A stretch of DNA of 64,000 bases from DAOTWA01 sp963702935 (GTDB lineage Bacteria > Chloroflexota > Anaerolineae > Anaerolineales > Anaerolineaceae): assembly GCA_963702935.1 (NCBI GenBank), contig OY969772.1, positions 1,612,001 to 1,676,000 of the forward strand, read 5' to 3'. The first letter of the stretch is position 1, and each line of letters opens with the position of its first letter. Positions 1-8,687 of the stretch are shown here, piece by piece. The notes beneath the pieces are model-generated. The model was not told the DNA's origin. It was given only the letters and a program-made list of their open reading frames with translations, and did no database searches. Position numbers and translations under genes: made by a program.

Positions 1-6
1 ATTCGA

Positions 7-1404
7 GTGATGTTCTATTTCCCAAACCGGGATCAAGCGATTAGAATACAAGAAAACATAAGAACTGAATATCAAGATACGGGTGGAGAATATTATATAG
101 GTGAGGATGCGTGGAAATACATCAAGGAGAAAACAGGCATTGACTTGAAGGGGATTCTGATTAAAAATTGCAGAAGAGAATCAACGTGGGAGACAGAAAT
201 GAGTGTTTTATGCGGAGATTGCAGATTGATACTGCAGTCACTAAATGATGCGAGCGTAGACCTTGTGTATATGGATCCCCCCTTCTTCACGCAAAAGGTT
301 CACTCTCTCATCACAAGAGATAACACTGACGAATATTCTTTTGAAGACCGCTGGGGCTCACTCGAAGATTATCTCTCCTTTATGAAGGAAGTTCTAATCC
401 AATGTAAAAGAGTGCTGAAAGAAACAGGGAGCATTTTTCTACACTGTGACAAATCCGCCTCACACCACCTGCGTATCTTGCTAGACCAGGTTTTTGGCGG
501 AGGAAATTTTCAGAGCGAAATCATTTGGGCATACAGAAGATGGTCAAGCTCAAGAAAAGGGCTTCTAAACGCTCACCAAACCATTTACTTCTACAGCAAA
601 ACGGGGAATTTCAAGTTTAATACACTCTATACAGACTATTCCCCCACAACTAACATCGATCAGATTCTACAAGCAAGAGCTCGAAATGAGAAAGGGAAAG
701 CAGTATACCGTCGAGACCAAAACGGCGACGTAGTAATAGGTAAAGAGAAGAAAGGCGTACCTCTCTCTGACGTTTGGAACATCCCATTTCTGAATCCAAA
801 AGCGAAAGAAAGGGTAGGCTACCCAACGCAGAAGCCCATCTTACTCCTAGAGCGTATCATTGAAATCTCAACCGATGTAGACGATTGTGTATTGGACCCA
901 TTTTGTGGGAGCGGAACAACGCTTGTCGCTGCGAAGTTGCTCGGTCGCTCTTTTTTTGGCATAGACATATCTCCTGACGCTGTAAAATTATCGGAGAACA
1001 GGATAAGGCAGCCCGTTAAAAGCGAATCACAATTGCTGTCCCTCGGCAAAGATGGTTTCCTCGAAAAATCCGACTATGAGCGAAAGATACTCAAGGCACT
1101 CGAGGCTGTCCCGGTCGAAAGAAACAATGGGATTGATGGTTTCCTACGTGAATTCATCAATGGTCAACCTGTTTCTGTGAGAATTCAAAAGAAAGACGAA
1201 GACATTGAGACGGCTAGAAGAAAATTGATTACTGCGAGCAAGACGAAGAAATGCGCGCTGATGATACTAGTTCGAACCCAAAAGGAGAAAAGCCACACTC
1301 TCTTTGATTGGGCGGACGAAAATTTGCTGGTGATCGACTCCTACGATTTGATTATCAATTCGTGGATCGAGACTGCCAACCATCTGAATCTGGTTACATC
1401 ATAG
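7..1404 (+). CDS. DNA methyltransferase, N4/N6-amino type, possibly 5'-extended
   Basis: This is a site-specific DNA amino-methyltransferase using S-adenosylmethionine. The catalytic DPPF motif lies at residues 90-93 and the SAM-binding DPFCGSGTT motif at 297-305, so the catalytic block precedes the SAM block, as in beta-class enzymes. WNIPFLNPKAKE and YPTQKP (about 258-277) are also typical of this group. The C-terminal 130 residues are not recognised and could carry specificity. The reading frame begins with GTG at base 7 and stays open to the window edge, so the true start may be upstream. Base composition is clearly AT-richer than the genes that follow, which suggests acquisition, perhaps as part of a restriction-modification locus. 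No nuclease is visible on the 3' side. Confidence 0.85.
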   Translation: MMFYFPNRDQAIRIQENIRTEYQDTGGEYYIGEDAWKYIKEKTGIDLKGILIKNCRRESTWETEMSVLCGDCRLILQSLNDASVDLVYMDPPFFTQKVHSLITRDNTDEYSFEDRWGSLEDYLSFMKEVLIQCKRVLKETGSIFLHCDKSASHHLRILLDQVFGGGNFQSEIIWAYRRWSSSRKGLLNAHQTIYFYSKTGNFKFNTLYTDYSPTTNIDQILQARARNEKGKAVYRRDQNGDVVIGKEKKGVPLSDVWNIPFLNPKAKERVGYPTQKPILLLERIIEISTDVDDCVLDPFCGSGTTLVAAKLLGRSFFGIDISPDAVKLSENRIRQPVKSESQLLSLGKDGFLEKSDYERKILKALEAVPVERNNGIDGFLREFINGQPVSVRIQKKDEDIETARRKLITASKTKKCALMILVRTQKEKSHTLFDWADENLLVIDSYDLIINSWIETANHLNLVTS

Positions 1405-1531
1405 CGGCCCCATGCCGTAACCTATCTTCCCGGCGTAGAGCGCGCGTCGGGTAAGGACGAAGTATTCGGAGATGAGACGTCTTTAGAAAGGATAATTTAC
1501 CTTACGGATGCTTTCGCCCCTACATGTTTAT

Positions 1532-1560
1532 TTGTCCCGAACATCCTTTGACCGTAAAAT
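1532..1560 (+). promoter_or_regulatory. Candidate sigma-70 promoter
   Basis: TTGTCC at 1532-1537 and TAAAAT at 1555-1560 are separated by exactly 17 bases. It would give a leader of about 120 bases before the reductase gene at 1690. The rest of the 285-base gap after the methyltransferase shows no gene. Pattern match only. Confidence 0.35.
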
Positions 1561-1689
1561 AGATACAGATTTCCTGCCAAAGGCGGTTTCGTTCAATTTG
1601 GGTGAATGCAACGGCGCCTTGAGCTGGCCTCGGCTTAGGCTTTGATCGCTTGATTCGTCAGACAATACATTTAATGGTAGGAGTACGCG

Positions 1690-2250
1690 ATGCGAAAAGT
1701 GATTTACGCCATATCCGTATCCCTGGACGGCTTCATCGAGGCGGCGGACGGAGACCTCGCCTGGTCTTATCCTGGCGACGAGCTGCACCGGCATTTCAAC
1801 CAGCGCGAGAGCGCGATCGACGCCCACCTGTACGGACGACGCCTGTACGAGAATATGTCCGCCTTCTGGCCGACGGCGGACGAGGACCCGGCGGCGCCGG
1901 AGCTGGTTAAAGAATATGCGCGCATCTGGAGAGCCAAGCCCAAGATCGTCTTCTCGAAGACGCTCCAGCAGGTCGGCTGGAATTCCAGGCTGGTCAGGGG
2001 GAACCTCGCGGAGGAAGTGAGGAAGCTGAAAGAGCAGCCGGGCCAATCCATGAGCGTGGGCGGCGCCGGGCTGGCCGCGTCTTTCATGCGGCTCGGGCTG
2101 ATCGACGAATACTGGCTCTACGTTTACCCGATCTTCCTGGGGGGCGGCAAGCCGGTGTTCCCGCCGCTGCCCACCCGGAGAGGCGTGCAACTGGTCGAGA
2201 CGCGCATCTTCGATGATGTCATCCACCTGAGATACCGGCGCCTGGATTGA
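1690..2250 (+). CDS. Dihydrofolate reductase/RibD C-terminal family reductase
   Basis: This is a small NADPH-dependent reductase of the RibD_C/DHFR-like family. The family signature opens the protein (ISVSLDGFI, residues 8-16), the nucleotide-binding GGAGL is near residue 118, and LIDEYWLYVYPIFLGGG follows near 135. A length of 186 residues is normal for stand-alone members such as YyaP/YwjB-type proteins. AGGAG about 8 bases upstream supports the ATG at 1690. It has no operon partner: a VOC gene follows after about 180 bases. The physiological substrate is unknown; a role in riboflavin or folate synthesis should not be assumed from the fold. Confidence 0.85.
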   Translation: MRKVIYAISVSLDGFIEAADGDLAWSYPGDELHRHFNQRESAIDAHLYGRRLYENMSAFWPTADEDPAAPELVKEYARIWRAKPKIVFSKTLQQVGWNSRLVRGNLAEEVRKLKEQPGQSMSVGGAGLAASFMRLGLIDEYWLYVYPIFLGGGKPVFPPLPTRRGVQLVETRIFDDVIHLRYRRLD

Positions 2251-2432
2251 GCGTCCAGGACGGCCTCGCAAGGTTAAGGTCCACAGATCCATCACCGAGG
2301 CACAGAGGTCACTGAGAAGACCCTCTTAGGCCTCAACACCCTTCGCGCAGCACCCCTCGCGAGTACGGCTGTGTGGTGAAAAGAGCGCTTTGGCTCAGAT
2401 TGGCAAAAACCTGAAAAGTAAGGAAGAAACCC

Positions 2433-2840
2433 ATGGCTACGGTTCAAGTTCGTTACATCGTCAACGATGTGGATGCCGCGATTGCCTTCTACTGCACCCA
2501 CCTCGGCTTTCACGAGGACATGCACCCTGCCCCGGCCTTCGCCATGCTCTCGCGGGGCGACCTGCGCCTGGTGCTCAGCGCCCCCAACCCGGCGGGCGGC
2601 GGCGGGCAACCCATGCCGGACGGCGCCCAACCCCAGCCGGGCGGCTGGAATCGCTTCGCGATCGAAGTTCCCGACCTGGAAGCCACGGTCGCGGCGCTGC
2701 GTAAAGCCGGGGTACGCTTCCGCAACGAGATCGCCACCGGCGTGGGCGGCAAGCAGATCCTGGCGATGGACCCGTCCGGCAACCTGGTCGAGCTGTTCCA
2801 GCCGCTGCTCCCCGAAGCCCGCCTCAATCCAAGGGATTGA
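2433..2840 (+). CDS. VOC family protein (glyoxalase/bleomycin-resistance fold)
   Basis: A 135-residue vicinal-oxygen-chelate protein. The two beta-alpha-beta-beta-beta modules are visible as VQVRYIVNDVDAAIAFYCTHLGF at the start and WNRFAIEVPDLEATVAALRKAGVRF in the second half, ending with the usual MDPSGNLVELFQP. AAGGAAG about 7 bases upstream supports the ATG at 2433. Family members are dioxygenases, glyoxalases, epimerases or drug-binding proteins; nothing here identifies the ligand. The Gly/Pro-rich stretch around residues 50-70 is a loop expansion between the modules. It is probably transcribed alone, because the next gene is on the opposite strand. Confidence 0.85.
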   Translation: MATVQVRYIVNDVDAAIAFYCTHLGFHEDMHPAPAFAMLSRGDLRLVLSAPNPAGGGGQPMPDGAQPQPGGWNRFAIEVPDLEATVAALRKAGVRFRNEIATGVGGKQILAMDPSGNLVELFQPLLPEARLNPRD

Positions 2841-2894
2841 AGCGACCCATTTTCCTCTGTCCGCTTATGTCCCTCTTCGTGCCCTTCGTGGTTG

Positions 2895-5411
2895 TCAAAG
2901 ACTCCCCGCCAGGGCTTCCCGGGCGAGCTCGCGCCCGGCCAGGAAGGCGGCGTAGTTGATCGTCCACTGCGCGGCGCGCGGCGTGGCTCCCCGCAAGGCT
3001 TGCAGCCACAGCTCCACCGGGAAGGCCGCGAAGAGCTCCGTGGCGCTCAGCACACCCATCATCACCACGTTGGCGCTGCGCCCGCTGGCGTCGCCCAGGC
3101 TCAACGCCTGGCCCAGAATGTCCACCGCCATCACCCGGTAGCCGGCCAGCGCCGCGCGGATGCGCTCATCGTCCGGATACTGTTCTTCCGGCATTCCAAA
3201 CGGCACGATGCGCGTCTCCGCCAGGAGCACGCTGCCGCCCGGCTTGAGCATCTCCAGGAAGCCCGGGCGCAGCACCTCGCTCTTCTCCATGGCGATCAGA
3301 CAGTCCGCGCTGCCGGGCAGCAGCACGTGGACTGAGCCCCTGGCCGCAGGCGAAGGTGCTGATCACCGGCCCGCCCATCTGGGCCATGCCGTGGGTCTCG
3401 CCCTTGACGATGTTGCGCTCGCCATAGCCGGCCAGGAAGGCCAGTTGGGTCAGCACGCGCCCGAAGAACAGGTTGCCCTGCCCGCCCACGCCGCGAATAG
3501 CCAGCGACAGGCTGTCCGGGAAGACCCTGCCCGCCAGGTCGGGAAGCTGGATCGCCTGCGGCGGCGCAGGCAGCTCGGGCGCCTCCGCGCGCTCCATCTC
3601 GGCCAGATCGACGACCTTGAGCACCCCGTAAGGGCAGCTCTGCACGCAGGCCGGGGTATGCCCGGCGCAGCCGCTGCACAGGTTGTTGGCGTAGGGCACG
3701 CCGTCCGCGTCCTTGGACAGGCCGGGGCAGATCAGGCACACGTCGCATTTCTTGCAGGCCTCAGGCTCCACGTACACGCGCTGCGTGCTGGCCGGCAGCT
3801 TCTGGATACAGGCGCCCTCCTGCACCACCAGGGTGGTGTAAGTACCCTGGACGCCGCGGCCAGGGCCGTTTTGAGCGCCTGGCGCAGCTTCTTCTTCTCG
3901 TAAGCGCCCACCAGCACCACGTTGGCGCCGTGCGCCTGCAAGGAAGCGGGCAGGTCGAAGCGGATGGCCTCGCCCGCCAGGTTGGCCGGAGAGGTGGGCG
4001 AGGGCTGCCCGCCGGTCATGGCCGTCCAGGAGTTGTCCAGGATGACCTGCACGCCGGCCACGTTGCGGAACACGGCGTTGCGCGTGGCGTCCAGCCCGCT
4101 GTGGCACTCCGTGCTGTCGCCGATGACGCTGATGCACTTGCCGGCCTTCTCCGGCTGCGACAGGACGAAGCCGGTGCGCTCCGCCTCGCTGGCGCCCATG
4201 GCCAGGGCGGTATCCAGCGCGTTCATATAATACAGCAGGGAGTTGCAGCCGATGTCGCCGAAGATGGCCTCGATTTGGCCCTTCTTCTTCAGCAGGGCGA
4301 TCTCGTTGGCCACCAGGCGATAGGGACAGCCCGCGCAGATCATGGGCGGGCGGTTCACCGGCGCCAGGCCGCTCACCGCCTGGGGCAGGTCGCAGCCCAG
4401 CTTTTGCGCCACCAGGGCCGGGCTCCATTCGGTCAGCGTGCTATAGGGCTCCTTGCCGCTCGCCGGCACGCCCACCCCCGCGATGGCCTCTTCCAGGTAG
4501 CGGTAGCCGTCCTCGATCACCACCACCTGCTCCACCGAGGCGCAGAACTCGCGGATCAGGCGCATGGGCAGGGGGTGGCTGAAGCCCAGCGAGAGCACGT
4601 CCAGGTCCAGGCCGTAGGCGCGCTGCACCTCGTGGACGTACAGGTCGCAGATGCCGTAAGTGATCACGCCCACCTTGCCGGAGCCTTTCTCCCAGTGGTT
4701 CAGCGGGCTGCTCTCGACCATGTCTTGCAGCGCGGGCATGCGCTCGGTGAGGGTGGCGTTGTAGTTCTTGCGCGCCGAGCCGGGCAGCACCATAAACTCG
4801 TGCAGGCTGTCCGGCATCTTGACCGGCTCCGCCCGGCGGGTGGGCATCAGGTGCACCAGCCCTTCACTGTGGCACAGCGTGCCGTTGGGCATGACCACCA
4901 CCTGCGTCCTGTACTTGCGCGCGATCTCCACGGCGATGCCGGCCGCTTCGTGCAGCTCCTGGTGGTTGCGCGGCTCGAAGACCGGGACGAAGCAGCTCTT
5001 GAACAGGTAGCGCGGGTCGATGACGTGCTGGGTAGAGCTGGGGGTAAAGTCGCTGGCGATGTAATAGATCAGCGCGCCGCGCTCCTGCACGAAGGTGGAG
5101 CCGCTGGTGAAGATGTCGCCGGCTTGAAACAGGCCGGGAATCTTCATGGTCACCACGCAATCGCGCCCGGCCAGGGTGTGGCCGTGCCCCACGGCGGAGG
5201 CCACCGCCTCGTTCACCGACCAGCCCACCTCGATCAGGTCCTGCACCTGCGATAGGCCACGGTCGATGACCTCCGAGCTGGGCGTGCCGGGATAGCCGTC
5301 GGCGCAGTGGATGCCCGCGCGCACGCAGCCGATGGCAAACGCCAGGTTGCCCTGCAAAACTTCTCCGCGCCCGCTGGGCGCCAGACATAGCTCTTTGACG
5401 ACATTGCTCAT
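2895..5411 (-). pseudogene. Fused indolepyruvate:ferredoxin oxidoreductase-like alpha/gamma protein, two frameshifts
   Basis: This is a thiamine-diphosphate 2-oxoacid:ferredoxin oxidoreductase of the IorA/IorB type, in one polypeptide. From the start at 5411, about 520 residues show GYPGTPSSEV (39-48), CAGCP (359-363), GDIGCN (385-390) and the TPP site GDSTE (431-435). Near 3850 the frame shifts. The next frame encodes a two-cluster ferredoxin domain (CKKCDVCLICPG and CSGCAGHTPACVQSCPYG) and the start of the gamma domain (AIRGVGGQGNLFFGRVL). Near 3330 it shifts again and finishes the gamma domain down to 2895. Each shift is explained by one base. Repaired length is about 838 residues, near the sum of IorA and IorB. 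Its ATG overlaps the stop of the upstream aminotransferase, so the two are translationally coupled. Substrate specificity is uncertain. Sequencing error or recent decay are both possible. Confidence 0.75.
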
Positions 5412-6583
5412 TTCAGCATCCCTTTCAGCGGCGCGGGCGCCAGGCCCGCCGGGCCGGCTTCCACCGTCACGGGAACCTGCTTATACCGCAAGAATTCTTC
5501 GACGGCGGAGAGGAAATCCGTCAGGTACTCGTCCCCGGCCGCCTTGCCCAGGTGCCCCACGCGGAAGATCTTGCCGGACAGCTCGCCCAGCCCGCCGCCG
5601 ATGGCGATGCCGCGCTGCTCCGCCAGCCACTGGCTGAGCTCCGCCACGCTGAACTCGGGGCGCGCCTTGACGCCGGTCACCATGGGCGCGGCGTATGCCT
5701 CTGGGACGAGCATCTCGAAGCCCAGGCTGGTCAGGCCGGTGCGCACGATGCGGCTGGCGCGCGCATATTTGGCGTGGTGCGCCTCCAGGCCAACGCTGAC
5801 GATACGCCGCAGGCTGGCGCGCACCGCCAGGATATTGTTAGCCGGCAGGGTCACCGGGGAGGGATGCCAGGTGCCCCATTCGCGCAGGTATTTGCGCCAG
5901 GTCTTCAGGTTGAGATACCAGCCGTGCCCCGTGGCCGAATGGCTATCCGCCAGCTCCCAGGCGCGCGGGCTGACGCTCACGAAGCCCACGCCCGGCAGGG
6001 CCTCCAGGCATTTGTTGGGGGTAGCCACACACACGTCGACGTTCCAGGCGTCCACCGGCAGCTCCACGCCGCCCAGCGACGACACGGCGTCCACGATCAA
6101 CACCTTGCCAACCTCGTTGGCGACCCCCGCCAGCTCGCGCAGCGGATTCAGCACGGTCGTGCCGGTCTCGTGGTGCACCAGCGCCACCGCGCGCGCATCC
6201 GGGTGCCGGCGCAGCAGGGCGCGCAGCGTCCCCGGCTCCAGCGGCTTGCCCAGCGGGGCCGGGAAGGGCACCACGTTCAAGCCGTAGTCTTCCGCGATGG
6301 CCAGCAGGCGCTCGCCGAAGAAACCGTTGTGGCCCACGATGATCTTCTCCCCGCCCGCCAGCAGGCTGCCGATGGCCATGTCCATCAGCGCCGAAGCCGG
6401 CCCGGGCACGCAGAAGAGGTCGTTATGGGTCTGGTAGATTTGCCTGAGAAGGGTCAGCGTTTCGTCGTCGATCTCCATCCACTCCGGCCCGTAATGGCGC
6501 AATACCGGCTGCGCCATTGCCTCTAGCACGTCTTCCTCGACGTCGCCGGGACCGGGGGTGAAGAGCTTGAGATGTTGGGTCAT
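5408..6583 (-). CDS. Class V PLP aminotransferase (alanine-glyoxylate aminotransferase family)
   Basis: A PLP-dependent aminotransferase of the serine/alanine-glyoxylate group, fold type I. The N-terminal LFTPGPGDV, the substrate-loop GHNGFFGERL (84-93), VDAVSSLGG with the PLP-ring aspartate at 165, and the Schiff-base lysine K191 in ATPNKCLEALPG are all present; length 391 is typical. It heads an operon: the TGA stop overlaps the ATG of the oxidoreductase (ATGA). A transaminase feeding a 2-oxoacid:ferredoxin oxidoreductase suggests oxidation of an amino acid to an acyl-CoA with reduced ferredoxin; this is inference from context. A GGAGG site lies 8-10 bases before the ATG. A paralogue lies at 17180-18289. 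Confidence 0.88.
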   Translation of the reverse strand: MTQHLKLFTPGPGDVEEDVLEAMAQPVLRHYGPEWMEIDDETLTLLRQIYQTHNDLFCVPGPASALMDMAIGSLLAGGEKIIVGHNGFFGERLLAIAEDYGLNVVPFPAPLGKPLEPGTLRALLRRHPDARAVALVHHETGTTVLNPLRELAGVANEVGKVLIVDAVSSLGGVELPVDAWNVDVCVATPNKCLEALPGVGFVSVSPRAWELADSHSATGHGWYLNLKTWRKYLREWGTWHPSPVTLPANNILAVRASLRRIVSVGLEAHHAKYARASRIVRTGLTSLGFEMLVPEAYAAPMVTGVKARPEFSVAELSQWLAEQRGIAIGGGLGELSGKIFRVGHLGKAAGDEYLTDFLSAVEEFLRYKQVPVTVEAGPAGLAPAPLKGMLK

Positions 6584-6634
6584 CGGATGCTCCCTCCAAG
6601 AGCGCGGATTTAGTTAAGTCAGTGGTTTTATGGT

Positions 6635-6653
6635 TTGATGGTCAGACCAACAA
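6635..6653. promoter_or_regulatory. FadR/GntR-type operator
   Basis: TTGATGGTCAGACCAACAA is an almost perfect inverted repeat whose core TGGTC-A-GACCA has the TGGT(N)ACCA form of GntR/FadR-family operators. It covers the expected transcription start of the aminotransferase promoter at 6659-6687, and the regulator gene lies directly upstream on the same strand. Repression by that regulator is the natural reading. Confidence 0.7.
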
Positions 6654-6658
6654 AAATT

Positions 6659-6687
6659 ACTATACTTCGCGCCCACCCCTTTGTCAA
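6659..6687 (-). promoter_or_regulatory. Sigma-70 promoter of the aminotransferase-oxidoreductase operon
   Basis: On the minus strand, TTGACA (6687-6682) and TATAGT (6664-6659) are separated by exactly 17 bases, giving a predicted start near 6652. This falls inside the operator at 6635-6653. Confidence 0.75.
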
Positions 6688-6716
6688 GCCTTATTCAAAT
6701 ACCATTCTTGAAGGGA

Positions 6717-7423
6717 TTATTCGGCGGCCTGCTGGTTGAAGGCGCGGATGTGCGCGCCGATCAAAGCCTGGGCGCGCTCGCCGTCGCGCTCGCGCAGGGC
6801 TTGCAAGACGGCTTCCCAATCGGCCAGCATCGGCTCTCGAGCCAATTCGGGCACGTAGGGCGAAAAGGATTGGATCCAGGTGGCCAGGGAATTCAGGACG
6901 GCCAGGCTGACGCGGTTGTGGGAAAGGCTGGCGACGGCGAAGTGGAACTCGATCTCGCGCTTGAGGAAGGCCCGCCAATAGTCGCTGCCCAGGCCGGAAA
7001 GCTGCTTCAGCTCGGCGAACTGCCTTTCGAGGTCGTCCAGCTCGGCCTCGCTGGCCTCCCGGGCCGCCATGAAGCAGCAATAGCTCTCCAGCACCGTGCG
7101 GAATTCGGACAGCTCCTCGCGCGTGGCGCCCTCGCGGCGGAAGAGCAGGTCCAGCGAGTCGCTGACCTGGCGGATGGAAGGCGCGGCGACGAAAGCCCCC
7201 CGTTCCCGCCGGTGCGGATGGTCACCAGGCCGGATTGTTCCAGGATGCGGATGGCCTCCAGCAGCGCCGAGCGCCCCACCCCAAACTGCTTGGCCAGCTC
7301 GCGCTGCGCCGGCAGGCGGTCGCCGGGGCGCAGTTGCCCGCTGATGACGGCCTGGCGGATCTGCTCCACGATGGCCTCGCTGACGCGGGTGGTGCTCACT
7401 TTTTGGAAGGGTTGCATTTCCAT
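6717..7423 (-). pseudogene. GntR/FCD family transcriptional regulator, one frameshift in a G run
   Basis: A FadR-subfamily regulator. The winged helix is at the N-terminus (VSEAIVEQIRQAVISGQL, then ELAKQFGVGRSALLEAIRILEQSGLV), followed by an FCD ligand-binding domain (EFHFAVASLSHNR, then LERDGERAQALIGAHI). The two halves are in different frames. After RTGGNGG the reading changes at a run of six G (minus strand, about 7197-7202); one extra G restores GAFVAAPSIRQVSDSLDLLF and joins the halves into about 235 residues. The ATG at 7423 (MEMQPFQKVS) is chosen because longer starts run into the MITE-like element. FCD regulators usually sense carboxylates and control the neighbouring operon, consistent with the operator at 6635. 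A homopolymer sequencing error is the simplest explanation for the shift. Confidence 0.75.
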
Positions 7424-7435
7424 GGCATGACCATC
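7423..7435. promoter_or_regulatory. Possible autoregulatory operator of the GntR regulator
   Basis: Read on the minus strand this is GATGGTCATGCCA, matching GATGGTCAGACCA of the operator at 6635-6653 at 11 of 13 positions. It directly abuts the regulator's ATG, so binding would block its own expression. Motif comparison only. Confidence 0.45.
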
Positions 7436-7466
7436 ATACCATAAATTCAGGAGGGATAAATCAAAG

Positions 7467-7626
7467 GTGTGCACGCAAAAGTTGTCAGCCGTTTTCAGGC
7501 GATTGAAATCGCTGCAACGAAGTACACGAAGTCGGCCTTCGCCGACTGGTTTTTAGCCAGCGCAGGCTGGCTTCGTGCAGTTTGTAGGTGCAGTTTCCAA
7601 CTGCCTGACAACTCGTGCGTGCACAC
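7467..7626. mobile_element. 160-bp MITE-like element, copy 1
   Basis: A 160-base element beginning GTGTGCACGC and ending GCGTGCACAC, with about 22-bp terminal inverted repeats (20 of 22 matching). Three internal hairpins are visible: GCGATT/AATCGC, GTCGGC/GCCGAC and AGCCAGC/GCTGGCT. The flanks AAATCAAAG and AACTCAAAG are a 9-bp target duplication with one mismatch. It lies between the GntR regulator and the MOSC gene and carries no gene of its own. Confidence 0.85.
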
Positions 7627-7681
7627 AACTCAAAGGAGGCGCGGCTTTATAGGAATTGCTATGGCCCGCCCGCAGCGCCGT

Positions 7682-8146
7682 TCAGGCCTCCGCCGGCAGC
7701 AGTTGCACCGGGCTGCCCACGCGGATCGCACCGCCCACCACCACTCTGGCCATGGCGCCCATGCGCCCGGCGGCTTGCTGCTTGGACCTGCCCTGGATGC
7801 GCTCGAAGCGCTGGCAGCCGGTGCGGTGGCTGACGATCTCCAGGCAGGCCTGCTCGCCGATCTGGAGCCGGTCGCCCTCGGCCAGCTTCCCCACGTCCAG
7901 CCCCTCGATCACGATCTGCTCGCCCATGTGGCCCGGCTGCGTATCAAAACCCTCCTCCCGTAGCGCCTGCAAGGTTTCGAGCGACATCAGGTTCAAGTGG
8001 CGCTTGGGGCTGCCGCCCTTAAGGTCGCCCTGGATACCGTAGCCTTCCACCAGGAGGGCCGAGGTGAGCGGGACGCGCAGATAATGATCCTCAGGATCGG
8101 GCAGCGCATCTTCTGGTTTATACACGATGCTGGCAACGGTAATCAT
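7682..8146 (-). CDS. MOSC domain protein
   Basis: A 154-residue stand-alone MOSC (MoCo sulfurase C-terminal) domain protein. The beta-strand core is recognisable: GYGIQGDLKGGSPKRHLNLMS near 36-56, GHMGEQIVIEGLDVGKLAEGDRLQIGE near 72-98, then the conserved cysteine in VSHRTGCQRFE. MOSC proteins handle sulfur or molybdenum cofactor; this one could act on the cofactor or as a small reductase-associated domain. No molybdenum gene is nearby, so the partner cannot be named. An AGGAGG-like site precedes the ATG. A hypothetical membrane protein lies 21 bases upstream on the same strand, so the two may be co-transcribed. Confidence 0.85.
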   Translation of the reverse strand: MITVASIVYKPEDALPDPEDHYLRVPLTSALLVEGYGIQGDLKGGSPKRHLNLMSLETLQALREEGFDTQPGHMGEQIVIEGLDVGKLAEGDRLQIGEQACLEIVSHRTGCQRFERIQGRSKQQAAGRMGAMARVVVGGAIRVGSPVQLLPAEA

Positions 8147-8167
8147 CTTGTCTACCTCCTTTTCCCA

Positions 8168-8668
8168 TCACTTTTTTACAAATGCCTGACTCACCTCCGG
8201 CATGTACTTCTCGACCGCGCGCAGCACCTCACTGCGTTGCCAGTCCTCCGGCTGCGACCACCCCTTCGCAAAGAAGTGCAGGGGAATGTCGTCATAGGGC
8301 CGGCCAAACAGCGCCCTGACCAGCCGGTTGGCCTTCGCCCGGTTGTATTGGCGGAAGCCCAACAACAGGCTTCTTTCGGTATAGAGGATACCTTTGACGT
8401 CCTGCCATTCCCCAGACACCGCGTACAGGGGCTGGGTATAGAACACGCCCTGGTCGGAAATCACCAGGCGCGTCTTGAGGGGGAAAGCCAGAAAATAAGG
8501 CCCGTAAACCAGGCAGCCGGCGGCGAGGAGCAGGTCGAACAGCCGCAGGCCCCACGGGAACCCGGTAAAGAAGAAAATCAGCAAGCAGAAAAACCCGGCC
8601 GAGATCAAAACGGCGCCAAGGATCGTGGTAAAGATGAAAAAACTTCCACTCCGCAATCTGAATTCCAC
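8168..8668 (-). CDS. Hypothetical two-TM membrane protein, bacterial PH-like
   Basis: Not recognised as a named family. Two hydrophobic helices occupy about residues 9-35 (FFIFTTILGAVLISAGFFCL) and 40-62. A soluble tail follows with alternating beta strands (TRLVISDQGVFYTQPLYAVSGEWQDVKGILY) reminiscent of membrane-anchored bacterial PH-like proteins, where the sentence TRLVISDQGV is typical. The C-terminal 50 residues are charged and helical. It is transcribed in the same direction as the MOSC gene with a short gap. Function is unknown; assignment to the PH-like fold is a guess from strand pattern. Confidence 0.6.
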   Translation of the reverse strand: MEFRLRSGSFFIFTTILGAVLISAGFFCLLIFFFTGFPWGLRLFDLLLAAGCLVYGPYFLAFPLKTRLVISDQGVFYTQPLYAVSGEWQDVKGILYTERSLLLGFRQYNRAKANRLVRALFGRPYDDIPLHFFAKGWSQPEDWQRSEVLRAVEKYMPEVSQAFVKK

Positions 8669-8687
8669 AGCCTCTCCTCTATCGTGA

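Noticed and set aside
1528..2295. Long antisense frame over the DHFR-like gene
   Set aside because: GC-rich shadow frame; the plus-strand protein has clear family motifs.
7467..7626. A small ORF (MHAKVVSRFQAIEIAATK...) in the MITE copies
   Set aside because: It reads through the hairpins and inverted repeats, has no ribosome site, and is the same in copies 1 and 3 only because the DNA is identical.
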